Source of the DNA: an uncultured Clostridia bacterium
GTDB taxonomy: Bacteria; Bacillota; Clostridia; Monoglobales; Monoglobaceae
Assembly: GCA_947589045.1 (NCBI GenBank)
Contig: CANQBQ010000009.1
Location: 1 to 64,000 of the forward strand
Length of the DNA stretch: 64,000 bases
Direction of reading: 5' to 3'
Shown here: piece after piece, positions 1-8,825 of the stretch
Numbering within the stretch: position 1 is the stretch's first letter
Layout of the letters: each line of letters opens with the position of its first letter
The notes under the pieces: model-generated
What the model saw: the letters and a program-made list of their open reading frames with translations, nothing else
What the model was told of the DNA's origin: nothing
Databases searched by the model: none
Made by a program: the position numbers and the translations under genes

Positions 1-59
1 AAAAATATTTCAAAAATGTTAATTTATTGTTAACGTTTTGCTCATATTGCACAAAATGG

Positions 60-88
60 TTGCAATTTTGCGAGAAAAATGCTATAAT
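60..88 (+). promoter_or_regulatory. Sigma-A promoter of the regulator gene
   Basis: TTGCAA (60-65), a 17-base spacer and TATAAT (83-88) form a near-consensus housekeeping promoter 45 bases before the first gene. Confidence 0.75.
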
Positions 89-132
89 AGACGCAGTATA
101 GTTTGAATTTGAATTTTTTTGGAGGTGTGTTT

Positions 133-1215
133 ATGCCAAACCGACTGTTTCAAAACGCTATAAATTCGCTGAAGGGCGAGCTTGGCAGAAACGTCTGTGT
201 TGTGGACGACGGGGGCGTTGTTGTGGCTTGCTCCGATGAAAAATATATCGGAACGAGCGTGCCCGACCATAATACCGTTTCGGAGGCGACGGGCGAAGTA
301 CGCACAAAGCACGGCTATTCATATAAAAGAGCGGCGGCACAGGGTCGCGGCGGATATGTGGTTTTCTGCGAGGGCGAGGACGAGTCGGCTCGGAGCTGCT
401 GTGTGTTCTTCTGTATGCACTTTGCCACGGTAAAGCAGTATTACGACGAGAAATATGACCGCAACAGCTTTGTTAAAAACATTATGCTCGACAACATTCT
501 CTCGGGCGACATAACATACCGCGGCAGAGAGCTGCATCTTGACGCGGCTCCGCGCGTGGTGTACATCGTGCGTACCGAGGGCGAGACCGAAAATGTGGTA
601 GCCGAAATTCTCGGAGGAATTTTCCCCGACAGCGAGCGGGATTTTGTGGTCGTTATAGGCGACTGCGACGTGGCTGTGGTAAAATCGTTCGACAGCGAGC
701 CGGACGAGGAGGAGATAACCAAGCTGGCGCGTCTTATGATGGACACTCTGACGAGCGAGAGCCTGCTGAAATTCTCAATAGGAATTTCAACCGTGAAGTC
801 GGACATCACCGAGCTTTCAACCGCTTACCGCGAGGCGAGGACTGCGCTCGAAGTGGGCAAGGTGTTTGACACCGAGAACGACATCGTAAGTTACAGCAAC
901 CTCGGAATAGGCAGAATTATATATCAGCTTCCGACAACGCTGTGCGAGCTGTTCTTAAAAGAGGTGTTCAAAAAAGAGTCGATAAACATTCTCGACAGCG
1001 AGACTATCTATACGATACAGAAGTTCTTTGAGAACAGTCTGAACCTGTCCGAAACTGCGCGAAAGCTATTTGTTCACAGGAACACTCTGGTTTACAGGCT
1101 TGACAAAATAAAGAAGCTGACCGGTCTTGACCTGCGCGAGTTTGACGACGCGGTTACCTTCAAGGTAGCTATGATGGTCAATAAATATTTGACCAACAAC
1201 ACCGAGAGGCTGTGA
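133..1215 (+). CDS. PucR/CdaR-type helix-turn-helix regulator
   Basis: A 360-residue predicted transcription factor. The last ~60 residues hold the PucR-type C-terminal HTH (LSETARKLFVHRNTLVYRL), followed by a GLDLREFDDAVTFKVA tail as in sugar-diacid regulators (CdaR) and PucR activators. The middle resembles the GGDEF-like domain common in this family, and the N-terminal ~120 residues are an unassigned sensor region. The start at 133 is chosen because GGAGGTG lies a few bases before it; an in-frame ATG at 103 has no such site. Its own promoter is at 60-88, and the cell-division genes follow 69 bases downstream. Family membership is confident. The effector and targets are unknown, and nothing links it functionally to ftsEX except position. 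Confidence 0.8.
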   Translation: MPNRLFQNAINSLKGELGRNVCVVDDGGVVVACSDEKYIGTSVPDHNTVSEATGEVRTKHGYSYKRAAAQGRGGYVVFCEGEDESARSCCVFFCMHFATVKQYYDEKYDRNSFVKNIMLDNILSGDITYRGRELHLDAAPRVVYIVRTEGETENVVAEILGGIFPDSERDFVVVIGDCDVAVVKSFDSEPDEEEITKLARLMMDTLTSESLLKFSIGISTVKSDITELSTAYREARTALEVGKVFDTENDIVSYSNLGIGRIIYQLPTTLCELFLKEVFKKESINILDSETIYTIQKFFENSLNLSETARKLFVHRNTLVYRLDKIKKLTGLDLREFDDAVTFKVAMMVNKYLTNNTERL

Positions 1216-1284
1216 CAATCGTTTGGGCTTGATTTTCGGCAACGGCGATAAGCGTTATTGCCGCGGAAGGAGAGGAAACGTAAT

Positions 1285-1974
1285 ATGATAGATTTCAAAA
1301 ATGTCAGCAAAATCTACGAGGATAACGGCGTGCGCGCTCTTAACGATGTGACCTTTCACATAGACAAGGGCGAATTTGTGTTCCTCGTGGGTCAGTCGGG
1401 CGCGGGCAAATCCACCCTCACCAAGCTGATTATTCACGAGGAGGTTCAGACCTCGGGCGAAATCCGCGTTGACAAATTCGATATGAAAACGCTTAAAAAC
1501 AAGGATGTGCCTTATCTTCGCCGTTCGATAGGAATGGTGTTCCAGGATTATCGCCTGCTCCCCAAAAAGACGGTTTATGAGAACGTCGCGTTCGCTATGC
1601 AGATAGTCGGCGCGTCGAAGCGCGAGATAAGACGGCAGGTTCCGAATATGCTGAGCCTTGTGGGATTGTCGCATAAGGCGAAAAGCTATCCGGGTCAGCT
1701 CTCGGGCGGCGAACAGCAGAGAGTGTCGCTTGCGCGCGCTATGGTGAACAATCCGCCGATTATAGTCGCGGATGAGCCTACCGGCAACCTTGACCCCGAG
1801 ACCGCCGCTGAAATTATGCAGCTTTTGGTCGATATAAACCACCGCGGCGCGACTATGCTCGTCGCAACTCACGCAAAGGAGTTCGTCGACAGTATGAAAA
1901 AGCGCGTTCTCGCCATTGAGGACGGACGGCTTGTGCGCGACGAGGAAGAGGGGGTATACGGCTATGAAAATTAG
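1285..1974 (+). CDS. ftsE: Cell-division ATP-binding protein FtsE
   Basis: A 229-residue ABC ATPase that pairs with FtsX to gate peptidoglycan hydrolysis at the division site. Visible motifs in order: Walker [10 protein letters not shown], the Q-loop region MVFQDYRLL, the signature LSGGEQQR, and Walker [21 protein letters not shown] is typical of FtsE. The length matches the family. The ATG at 1285 follows GGAAGGAGAGG, whereas the longer reading from 1258 would put that site inside the gene. ftsX starts 11 bases before the ftsE stop, so the two are probably translationally coupled. Confidence 0.95.
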   Translation: MIDFKNVSKIYEDNGVRALNDVTFHIDKGEFVFLVGQSGAGKSTLTKLIIHEEVQTSGEIRVDKFDMKTLKNKDVPYLRRSIGMVFQDYRLLPKKTVYENVAFAMQIVGASKREIRRQVPNMLSLVGLSHKAKSYPGQLSGGEQQRVSLARAMVNNPPIIVADEPTGNLDPETAAEIMQLLVDINHRGATMLVATHAKEFVDSMKKRVLAIEDGRLVRDEEEGVYGYEN

Positions 1975-2881
1975 GAACGGCAGATACTACATAGCGCAGG
2001 GCTTCGCGGGACTTAAAGCCAACAGCCTTATGAGCGTGATTTCGGTGTTTACGGTTACCGCGACGCTTGTGGTTTTCGGAATTTTCATCGCGGGCATTAT
2101 GAATATAAACTCCCTCGCGCTTCAGATTGAGGACCAGTGCCGCATCAACGTATATGTAAATCAGGAGCTGGACCGCGACAACGTGCGTATAATCGGCAAA
2201 CAGCTTGAGGGCATCGAGCACGTTACCGAGGTGCGCCTGTTCTCCAAGGAGGAGCGTTTTGAAAAGGCGCGCGTTGACTATAAGGACGAGTCGGAGGTTA
2301 TAGACGCTCTGGAGGAGGACAACCCGCTCAGCGATTCTTACATACTTTCAATCGACAGCCTTGACCGCGGCACGGTTGACCAAATCGTGAGCGAGGCGGC
2401 GAAAATCGTGGGCGTTGAGAAGGTCGTGGAGCAGGAGGAACTGTTCAAAAAGGTGCTTGACCTTACGAATATAGTGCGAAACGTGAGCTTTTGGCTTGTG
2501 GCTCTGTTCGTTATAATTTCGGTTATGATTATTTCAAACACCATAAGGCTGGGTCTTTACGCGAGACGTAAGGAAATAAATATTATGAAGTTTGTCGGCG
2601 CGACCGACTGGTTCATACGCTGGCCGTTCATAGTTGAGGGCGTGCTGATAGGAATTATCGGCGCGATAGTCGCGTCCGCGCTTGTGCTCTGGAGTTACAG
2701 CGCGGCGGCTCCCGGAATAAACGACTTCCTGGGCGAGCTTTCTATGCTTCCCATTGGCAAGGTTTCGGTGTCGGTGGCTGTGAGCCTCGCGGCACTCGGA
2801 GCGGGTATCGGCGCAATAGGCAGCTTTATTTCGATACACCGTTACCTGAACGAAAAGAATACAAGACAGCACAAAGACTGA
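1964..2881 (+). CDS. ftsX: Cell-division permease-like protein FtsX
   Basis: A 305-residue membrane partner of FtsE. A short cytoplasmic N-terminus ([14 protein letters not shown]) leads to the first membrane segment at about residues 25-48. A ~120-residue extracellular domain follows, then three membrane segments in the C-terminal half (VSFWLVALFVIISVMII; WPFIVEGVLIGIIGAI; VAVSLAALGAGIGAIG). This is the standard FtsX topology. The extracellular domain contacts hydrolase coiled coils in Gram-positives, and such a hydrolase is encoded next. The start at 1964 overlaps ftsE; an upstream in-frame ATG at 1916 lies deep within ftsE and is unlikely. Confidence 0.94.
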   Translation: MKIRNGRYYIAQGFAGLKANSLMSVISVFTVTATLVVFGIFIAGIMNINSLALQIEDQCRINVYVNQELDRDNVRIIGKQLEGIEHVTEVRLFSKEERFEKARVDYKDESEVIDALEEDNPLSDSYILSIDSLDRGTVDQIVSEAAKIVGVEKVVEQEELFKKVLDLTNIVRNVSFWLVALFVIISVMIISNTIRLGLYARRKEINIMKFVGATDWFIRWPFIVEGVLIGIIGAIVASALVLWSYSAAAPGINDFLGELSMLPIGKVSVSVAVSLAALGAGIGAIGSFISIHRYLNEKNTRQHKD

Positions 2882-2921
2882 TAAGTAATTTTGAAAATCG
2901 GAAAGAAAAATCGGAAAGAAG

Positions 2922-4097
2922 ATGGATTTTATGAGCAGAAGAACCGTTAAAGCGGTATCCATAGCTATCGCGATAATATTTCTTTTCTCTATCGCCGGCA
3001 CTTTGATTTATTATCTTGTCGCGCCGAATTACGTATCGGCGGCGACAATTCAGGAGCAGCTTGACGCGGCGAAGGAGGAAAAGAAGGAGATACAGGGTCA
3101 GATAGACGATGCGACCGCGAAAAAAGAAAAGACGCTCAGCCAAAAGCGCGAGCTTGACAATGAGATTTCCGGTCTGGAGACCAAAATAGACGAGCTTGGA
3201 AATAAGATAAACGAAAACACCCAAAAGCTCGCCGAAGAGGAGGTAAAGCTCGATGAGGCGACAACGCGCGCCGAGCAGCAGTACAGCGATTTTAAATCGC
3301 GTTTTCGTACTATGTGCGAGAGCGGAACCGTCAACTATTTGATGATACTGCTGTCCTCCGAAAGTCTGACGGATTTTGTGGACAGGCTTGAAATTGCCAA
3401 AGAAATTTCGGCATATGATAAAAAGCTGTTTGACAAGATGACAGACGAGAAAAATAAAATCGAGGAGAGTAAAAATCATATAGAAACCCTCAAAAATGAG
3501 CAGGAGCAGGCACAAGCCGACCTTAAAGAACAAAATGCCGCTCTTGAGCAAAAGAGGCAGGAAAGCGAGAATTACATAAGCGAGCTTGAGCAGGACATAG
3601 AGGCGTACAAAAAGGCTTACGCCGAAAAAGAGGCGGCGGAGAACGCGCTTAAAAGTCAGCTTCAGGGTACGCTTTCAAGGAGCACGGGGGCGAATGTCGT
3701 AATAGGCAACGGCGAGTTTACCTGGCCGCTTCCGGGATACTCGGCTACCAGCTCGTCCTACGGCTGGAGAGTACACCCGATTTTGAAAACGCGCAAGTTC
3801 CACTCGGGCTCGGATATTCCCGCGCCGACCGGAACGACAATTTACGCCGCCGCCGGCGGAAGAGTTGTTATCGCGGGCTGGAACGGCGGTTACGGCAACT
3901 GCGTGAGCATTGACCACGGCAACGGAAAAGCGACGCTTTACGGACATATGAGCTCTATCGCGGTGTCCAACGGTCAGACCGTGAGCAAAGGACAGGTTAT
4001 CGGCAGAGTCGGAAGTACCGGTATGTCAACCGGCGCACATCTGCACTTTGAGGTGCTTATAAACGGCTCGCCCACAAACCCGCTTCAATATTTTTAA
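2922..4097 (+). CDS. FtsEX-linked murein hydrolase, coiled coil plus M23 peptidase
   Basis: A 391-residue exported endopeptidase resembling EnvC/PcsB partners of FtsEX. An N-terminal signal anchor (about residues 8-35) is followed by a long Glu/Lys/Gln-rich coiled coil (about 40-250). The C-terminal M23/LytM domain has HSGSDI, the YGHM segment and HLHFEV, which provide the Zn ligands. All expected catalytic residues are present, so it should be an active hydrolase rather than an activator. The coiled coil is the part expected to meet FtsX. The gene lies 40 bases after ftsX behind a purine-rich ribosome site and ends at a clear terminator. Confidence 0.92.
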   Translation: MDFMSRRTVKAVSIAIAIIFLFSIAGTLIYYLVAPNYVSAATIQEQLDAAKEEKKEIQGQIDDATAKKEKTLSQKRELDNEISGLETKIDELGNKINENTQKLAEEEVKLDEATTRAEQQYSDFKSRFRTMCESGTVNYLMILLSSESLTDFVDRLEIAKEISAYDKKLFDKMTDEKNKIEESKNHIETLKNEQEQAQADLKEQNAALEQKRQESENYISELEQDIEAYKKAYAEKEAAENALKSQLQGTLSRSTGANVVIGNGEFTWPLPGYSATSSSYGWRVHPILKTRKFHSGSDIPAPTGTTIYAAAGGRVVIAGWNGGYGNCVSIDHGNGKATLYGHMSSIAVSNGQTVSKGQVIGRVGSTGMSTGAHLHFEVLINGSPTNPLQYF

Positions 4098-4130
4098 AGA
4101 ATTATTAAGACCAATTCAGAATACAATAGT

Positions 4131-4166
4131 AGAACGGAATAAAGCTATTCCGTTCTCGATTTTTTA
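4131..4166 (+). terminator. Rho-independent terminator after the murein hydrolase
   Basis: An 11-bp perfect stem (4131-4141 with 4146-4156, AGAACGGAATA) has a four-base loop and is followed by CGATTTTTT. It closes the ftsEX-hydrolase unit, so ctpA may have its own start of transcription or depend on readthrough. Confidence 0.9.
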
Positions 4167-4191
4167 AAAGCATTTTTTAAACGGTGATATT

Positions 4192-5385
4192 ATGAAAATA
4201 AAAAAGTCTACATTTGTAATAGTAATAATTATCGCGGTGGTTGCGTCGTCGATACTTACCGCCTCGTTTGTAAATCCTTTCGGCGCGGGCGGTCTGCAGG
4301 ACGTCATTATTGCCCGAATGAGCGGGAGCGGCGAGGATTTGTCAAGGTTTAACAAGGCGCTCTACTTCATAAAGGAAGGCTTTTACGAGGACGTTGACGA
4401 AGACGAGCTGACGACCGCGGCGATAAAGGGTATGACCGACAGTCTGCACGACGATTACTCCGAGTATATGACCGACCTTGAAGCCGATGAATTTATGGAC
4501 GACGTCAGCGGAAATTATACCGGCGTCGGTCTGTACATCACGCGCGGAGACGACGGGCTTGTTACCGTCATCGCGCCGCTGTCGGGAAGTCCGGCATACG
4601 AGGCTCATATCACGACGGGCGACAAGCTCCTTGCGGTGGACGGCGAGCCTCTGAGCGGCGACGATTTGACGGGCGCGGCGAACAGAATGAAAGGCGAAGT
4701 CGGAACTACCGTAAAGGTCAGCGTGCTCAAGGCGGACAGCGGAGCTACCGAGGAAATAGAGCTGACGCGTGCCAATATAACCATTGAGGTCGCGGAGGGC
4801 AAAATGCTTGAAAACGAAATCGGGTATATAGCCGTTTCGCAGTTCACTCAGGATATGACGGAGCAGTTTATGAACGAGCTTAACAGCTTGCGGGAACAGG
4901 GCGCAAACTCGCTGATAATAGATTTGCGCGGAAATCCGGGCGGCTATATGGACGTTGCCGTCCAAGCGGCAGACCTTTTTATGGACGAGGGAGTAATAAC
5001 CTATACCGAGGATAAAGGCGGCAAGCAGAGATTTTACCGTGCCGACGGGGACTGCATAGACATTCCTACGGTAATCCTGATAAACGGCGGCTCGGCGAGC
5101 GCGAGCGAAATTTTCACGAGTGCGCTTCATGACTCAAACCGCGCGTATGTTATCGGCGAAAAGAGCTACGGCAAGGGCGTTGTTCAGGAGGTTTTGATGC
5201 TGGACGGCGGTCTTTTGAAGCTGACCACCGCGCGTTACTTTACGCCGAGCGGCGTGTGTCTGAACGGAATAGGCATAGAGCCGGATTTGACGGTCGAGAT
5301 GTCCTATGATGATTATTACCGCTATGCGGGCGGCGACGGAGACGTTCAGCTCGACGCGGCTGTCGAATATTTGAAAACGAGATAG
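4192..5385 (+). CDS. ctpA: S41 carboxyl-terminal processing protease
   Basis: A 397-residue membrane-anchored CtpA-family serine protease. One N-terminal membrane segment (residues 7-27) leads to an extracellular part with a PDZ domain (about 105-185; the GVGLYI start and LSGSPAYEA are typical) and the S41 catalytic domain. The catalytic Ser lies in SASASE (301-306) and the Lys is K328 in SYGKG. DLRGNPGG (245-251) is the conserved oxyanion-side motif. Neighbourhood with ftsEX and a murein hydrolase is common in Clostridia and fits a role in processing envelope proteins. The substrate is not known. Confidence 0.93.
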   Translation: MKIKKSTFVIVIIIAVVASSILTASFVNPFGAGGLQDVIIARMSGSGEDLSRFNKALYFIKEGFYEDVDEDELTTAAIKGMTDSLHDDYSEYMTDLEADEFMDDVSGNYTGVGLYITRGDDGLVTVIAPLSGSPAYEAHITTGDKLLAVDGEPLSGDDLTGAANRMKGEVGTTVKVSVLKADSGATEEIELTRANITIEVAEGKMLENEIGYIAVSQFTQDMTEQFMNELNSLREQGANSLIIDLRGNPGGYMDVAVQAADLFMDEGVITYTEDKGGKQRFYRADGDCIDIPTVILINGGSASASEIFTSALHDSNRAYVIGEKSYGKGVVQEVLMLDGGLLKLTTARYFTPSGVCLNGIGIEPDLTVEMSYDDYYRYAGGDGDVQLDAAVEYLKTR

Positions 5386-5418
5386 CGGGAGCTGTCTTAT
5401 GCTTGACGGAGGCAATAT

Positions 5419-6156
5419 TTGAAAATAGGCATTATTTGCGGGTGCCAAAGAAAAAGATGTTTTTTCGCGAGAATGAGGGTCAGGAGGCTGACTCATCCGC
5501 GCGGCTTTGAGGTGGCGGCGGTCGAGCTGGGCGTGTCTGCCGAAAGGCTAGGAAGGTTAAAGCGCAGACGACCCAAAAGGTTTGTTAAAATATTGCGGCG
5601 CGCCGAGCGCGTGTTTATATCCGAGCATATTAAAAACGTAGTGGTGGAAAACCCGCTGAAGCCGGTGCTCGGCGGCTTTGCGTTCAACTGCGTTTCGGCG
5701 GTGCGCGGCGAGAGCGAGTTTTACAGGTTTCTGCCCCGCATTATCGGGCGTTACAAGCGGGAACAATTGCTCGGAAACGGCTCGGCTCTCGGCATACGCG
5801 GCTTTGACGCGGACAGGCGTGTGGAATTTTTGATTGATTTGCTCTATCGGGAATTTAAAAGCATAGATATTTATATCAAAAACGCTGAAAGCGCCGCGGC
5901 GGAGGAGTTGTCCGAGCGGGTGTTCGACGAAACGGGCTTGCTTCTCGGAATGTTCGGCGAGCACGGCGAGTACGACACCTCGAGGTATGATGTGTTTGTC
6001 GATTTGCAAAACAATCGGCTGAGGCTCGGGCGGGACACGCTCGTGAATAAAGTCGAGCTTGACCTCGACCTGCTCGGCTTTGATATAAGCTCGGCGGATT
6101 TGTTTGCCGCTGCCGAGCTGAAAAATTGCGAGGTTAAATCTTGCGTATTTTGTTGA
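5419..6156 (+). CDS. Conserved-looking protein of unknown function
   Basis: A 245-residue Arg-rich soluble protein with no signal peptide or membrane segment and no domain I recognise. The start is a TTG at 5419, chosen because GGAGG lies at 5408-5412. The N-terminus has two Cys in ICGCQRKRC, and the C-terminus ends CEVKSCVFC, giving two more close pairs that could bind metal. It lies 33 bases after ctpA on the same strand. Its stop codon is built into the -35 box of the greA promoter. Codon use matches its neighbours, so it is probably a real host gene. Confidence 0.7.
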   Translation: MKIGIICGCQRKRCFFARMRVRRLTHPRGFEVAAVELGVSAERLGRLKRRRPKRFVKILRRAERVFISEHIKNVVVENPLKPVLGGFAFNCVSAVRGESEFYRFLPRIIGRYKREQLLGNGSALGIRGFDADRRVEFLIDLLYREFKSIDIYIKNAESAAAEELSERVFDETGLLLGMFGEHGEYDTSRYDVFVDLQNNRLRLGRDTLVNKVELDLDLLGFDISSADLFAAAELKNCEVKSCVFC

Positions 6157-6181
6157 CATTGAGAGCTAATTGTTTTATAAT
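6153..6181 (+). promoter_or_regulatory. Consensus promoter of greA-lysS
   Basis: A perfect TTGACA (6153-6158), 17-base spacer and TATAAT (6176-6181). The TGA stop of the preceding gene (6154-6156) lies inside the -35 hexamer. Confidence 0.9.
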
Positions 6182-6265
6182 AAAAAAATGTGATTTTATG
6201 AAAACGACAGCAAGGGTATTTTAATTTAAAAATCAGAAAAAATGAGTATGGAAAGGTGAGGAATT

Positions 6266-6739
6266 ATGGCAAAGAGTGTTACGCTTACCAAGCAGGGACT
6301 TCAGAATATGGAGGAAGAGCTTGAGTATTTAAAGACTCAAAAGCGCAAAGAGGTTTCGGAAAAAATCAAGGTTGCGCTCGGCTTCGGCGACCTCTCGGAG
6401 AACTCGGAGTACGACGAGGCGAAAAACGAGCAGGCGCAGGTTGAGGCGAGAATTGTCCAGCTTGAAAATATGCTTAAAAACGCGGTTGTTATCGCCGAGG
6501 AGGACATCGACGTTACAACCATAGGTCTCGGTACCAAAGCCAAGGTTTACGACTTTGAGTACGATGAGGAGGTCGAGTACCGCATCGTGGGTTCTACCGA
6601 GGCAAATCCCGCCGAGTTCAAAATCTCGGACGAGTCGCCCGTGGGACGCGGCTTGCTCGGCGCGCACGTCGGCGATTTGGTTGATATTGAAACACCCGAC
6701 GGCACGGTCAGCTTTAAGGTCCTTGAAATAAACAAATAA
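6266..6739 (+). CDS. greA: Transcription elongation factor GreA
   Basis: A 157-residue factor that enters the RNA polymerase secondary channel and stimulates transcript cleavage in backtracked complexes. The N-terminal antiparallel coiled coil carries the hallmark [13 protein letters not shown] loop with its acidic tip. The C-terminal FKBP-like domain ends SPVGRGLLG...GDLVDIETP. Length and domain order are standard. GAAAGGTGAGG precedes the ATG. It is driven by the strong promoter at 6153-6181 and is followed 29 bases later by lysS, a common Bacillota pair. Confidence 0.97.
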   Translation: MAKSVTLTKQGLQNMEEELEYLKTQKRKEVSEKIKVALGFGDLSENSEYDEAKNEQAQVEARIVQLENMLKNAVVIAEEDIDVTTIGLGTKAKVYDFEYDEEVEYRIVGSTEANPAEFKISDESPVGRGLLGAHVGDLVDIETPDGTVSFKVLEINK

Positions 6740-6768
6740 AGTTAAGTTATTACAGAAGGGAAAATTTT

Positions 6769-8268
6769 ATGGCACAGCAACAGAAAAATACTTTCCCTGC
6801 GGAGCAGGATTTAAACGAGGTTCTCAAAATCCGCCGCGGAAAGTTTGATGAGCTTTGTGAAAACGGCGAAAATCCGTTTGAAATAACAAAATTTGAGCAG
6901 AAGCACCACTCTTCGGACATTGTGGATAACTTCGACGAGATGGAGGGCAAGACCGTCTGTGTGGCGGGCAGAATGATGTCCAAGCGAGTTATGGGCAAGG
7001 CGTCGTTTGCCGACCTCCGCGACCGCTTCGGCAGAGTGCAGCTCTATGTTACGCGCGACAACCTCGGCGAGGAGCCTTACAAAAAGTTCAAAAAGATGGA
7101 CATAGGCGACATTATCGGCGTTGAGGGCGAGGTGTTCAGGACCCAGAAGGGCGAGATTTCGGTCAAGGCACATTCGGTAACGCTTTTGTCGAAGTCGCTT
7201 CGTCCGCTGCCTGAAAAGTTCCACGGTCTGCGCGATACCGACCTCAGGTACAGGCAGAGATACGTCGATTTGATTGTCAATCCCGACGTTAAAAAGACCT
7301 TTGAAATGCGAAGCAAAATCATAAGCGCGATAAGAAGCTACCTCGAGGAGCGGGGCTTTATGGAGGTCGAGACCCCAATATTGAACACCATAGCCGGCGG
7401 AGCCGCCGCGCGTCCGTTTATAACTCATCACAATACGCTCGACATCGATATGTATTTGAGAATTGCGACGGAGCTCCATCTTAAGAGGCTTATCGTGGGC
7501 GGAATGGAAAAGGTCTATGAGATAGGACGCCAGTTCCGCAACGAGGGTATGGACGTGCGCCATAACCCCGAATTTACCACGGTTGAAATATATGAGGCGT
7601 TTGCCGACTACAACGATATGATGGATTTGACCGAGGGATTGTTTAAATATTGCGCCGAAAAGGTGTGCGGAACGCTTCAAATAAGCTATCAGGGTACCGA
7701 GGTCGACCTTTCGCATTTCGACAGGATGACGATGATTGAAGCGGTCAAGAAGTATTCGGGAGTGGACTTTGAAGAAATCAAGACCGACGAGGAAGCCGTG
7801 GCGGCGGCAAAGGCGAAGGGCCTTGAGGTGGAGAAAAATAAGAATACGCGCGGCGACATAATCGCGCTTTTCTTCGATGAATTTGTTGAGGACAAGCTGG
7901 TTCAGCCTACGTTTATAACCGAGTACCCGGTTGAAATTTCGCCGCTTGCCAAGCGCAAGCCGGGCTGCCCCGAAATGACCGAGAGATTTGAGATATTTAT
8001 AACCGGGCGCGAGCTCGGAAACGCGTTCTCGGAGCTTAACGACCCGATTGACCAGCGCGAACGCTTTATGCGTCAGGTAGAGCTTCGCGCGGCGGGCGAC
8101 GACGAGGCGAATATGATGGACGAGGATTTTGTGAACGCGCTGGAGTACGGTATGCCGCCCACCGGCGGACTCGGCATAGGCGTTGACCGCCTCGTTATGC
8201 TGCTGACCGACAGCGCCTCAATCCGCGACGTCCTCCTGTTCCCGACGATGAAGCCATTGGGGGAATAG
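6769..8268 (+). CDS. lysS: Lysyl-tRNA synthetase, class II
   Basis: A 499-residue enzyme charging tRNA-Lys. An N-terminal OB-fold anticodon-binding domain (about 60-165, [15 protein letters not shown]) precedes the class II catalytic core: motif 1 around the [10 protein letters not shown] segment, motif 2 with FRNEG and FTTVEIYEA, and motif 3 [12 protein letters not shown] near the end. Length is typical. AGAAGGG precedes the ATG. It lies downstream of greA with no room for a T-box leader between them. The 3' end is followed by a strong terminator that is copied at 25224-25293, which suggests the lysS 3' end is an insertion hotspot. Confidence 0.97.
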   Translation: MAQQQKNTFPAEQDLNEVLKIRRGKFDELCENGENPFEITKFEQKHHSSDIVDNFDEMEGKTVCVAGRMMSKRVMGKASFADLRDRFGRVQLYVTRDNLGEEPYKKFKKMDIGDIIGVEGEVFRTQKGEISVKAHSVTLLSKSLRPLPEKFHGLRDTDLRYRQRYVDLIVNPDVKKTFEMRSKIISAIRSYLEERGFMEVETPILNTIAGGAAARPFITHHNTLDIDMYLRIATELHLKRLIVGGMEKVYEIGRQFRNEGMDVRHNPEFTTVEIYEAFADYNDMMDLTEGLFKYCAEKVCGTLQISYQGTEVDLSHFDRMTMIEAVKKYSGVDFEEIKTDEEAVAAAKAKGLEVEKNKNTRGDIIALFFDEFVEDKLVQPTFITEYPVEISPLAKRKPGCPEMTERFEIFITGRELGNAFSELNDPIDQRERFMRQVELRAAGDDEANMMDEDFVNALEYGMPPTGGLGIGVDRLVMLLTDSASIRDVLLFPTMKPLGE

Positions 8269-8296
8269 AGGAATAGCAGAGCAGATTTGAGAAAGC

Positions 8297-8424
8297 AAAA
8301 AAGAGATGTTGTTACGGGAGTAACAACATCTCTTTTTATATAAATTATGTTTTTAAAGCAAACTAAGCTGAGAGTTTGGAGCTAATCAGAGCGGTTTATT
8401 TGAAGCTGTTGAAGCTGTAAAAGG
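8297..8424. repeat. Repeat copy A, left edge of the accessory zone
   Basis: The first 70 bases (8297-8366) match 25224-25293 with about 5 mismatches. Bases 8337-8424 match 18061-18148 with about 6 mismatches over the first 83. The three copies share a ~30-base core containing TTTAAAG(C/T)AAACTAA. Copy A sits directly behind lysS, so it is the likely left boundary or attachment-like site of inserted DNA. I compared the copies by eye. Confidence 0.8.
8302..8340 (+). terminator. lysS terminator
   Basis: A 14-bp perfect stem (8302-8315 with 8320-8333, AGAGATGTTGTTAC) has a GGGA loop and is followed by TTTTT. A near copy is found at 25229-25264. Confidence 0.92.
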
Positions 8425-8678
8425 CTGCACTGATTTAGTGCATGAGTCATTAAAATGATGACCACTGTGTAAATGACCACAAGAATTGTCAATATGCGAT
8501 AACCATACTCAGTACCGAAACTATACTTGGATAGTTGTAAAGCCTGATCCCCCAGTTTGCAGACAATTAGGATGGATAAACATGATAAATAAACATAAGA
8601 CATGGTCTGGAAAAATTTTTCTTTCAGAGCATGCTGTAATAGCGTTGTAGTTAAATAGACATATCCGGTGTTGTTCAA
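8382..8678 (-). CDS. Possible small membrane protein
   Basis: An open frame of up to 98 codons from a TTG, or 73 from an ATG at 8603, in an AT-rich stretch between lysS and the kinase gene. Two hydrophobic segments are visible (MSYVYLSCLSILIVCK and YRILTILVVIYTVVIILM). The last ~15 codons lie inside repeat A. No convincing ribosome site precedes either start and no family is recognised. It may be a chance frame or a gene remnant. The rest of the 8269-8825 gap holds the lysS terminator, repeat A and nothing else I can identify. Confidence 0.2.
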   Translation of the reverse strand: MNNTGYVYLTTTLLQHALKEKFFQTMSYVYLSCLSILIVCKLGDQALQLSKYSFGTEYGYRILTILVVIYTVVIILMTHALNQCSLLQLQQLQINRSD

Positions 8679-8825
8679 GACCTACTTTTAAGCTACAATA
8701 ACAGGGCAATTCGGCTTATAGCACGGCGATTGAGCCAACTATGTTTATTTTTGTAAACTATAAACCATTCCTGTCATTGTAGCATCAAATTGATAAAAGT
8801 CGAACTTTTGAGAGCATGAATTTCT

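Noticed and set aside
1255-1872. 205-codon minus-strand frame
   Set aside because: Shadow of ftsE, whose motifs and coupling to ftsX are unambiguous.
4342-5130. 262-codon minus-strand frame
   Set aside because: Antisense shadow of ctpA; Arg/Val-rich without motifs.
6740-6768. T-box upstream of lysS
   Set aside because: Only 29 bases separate greA and lysS.
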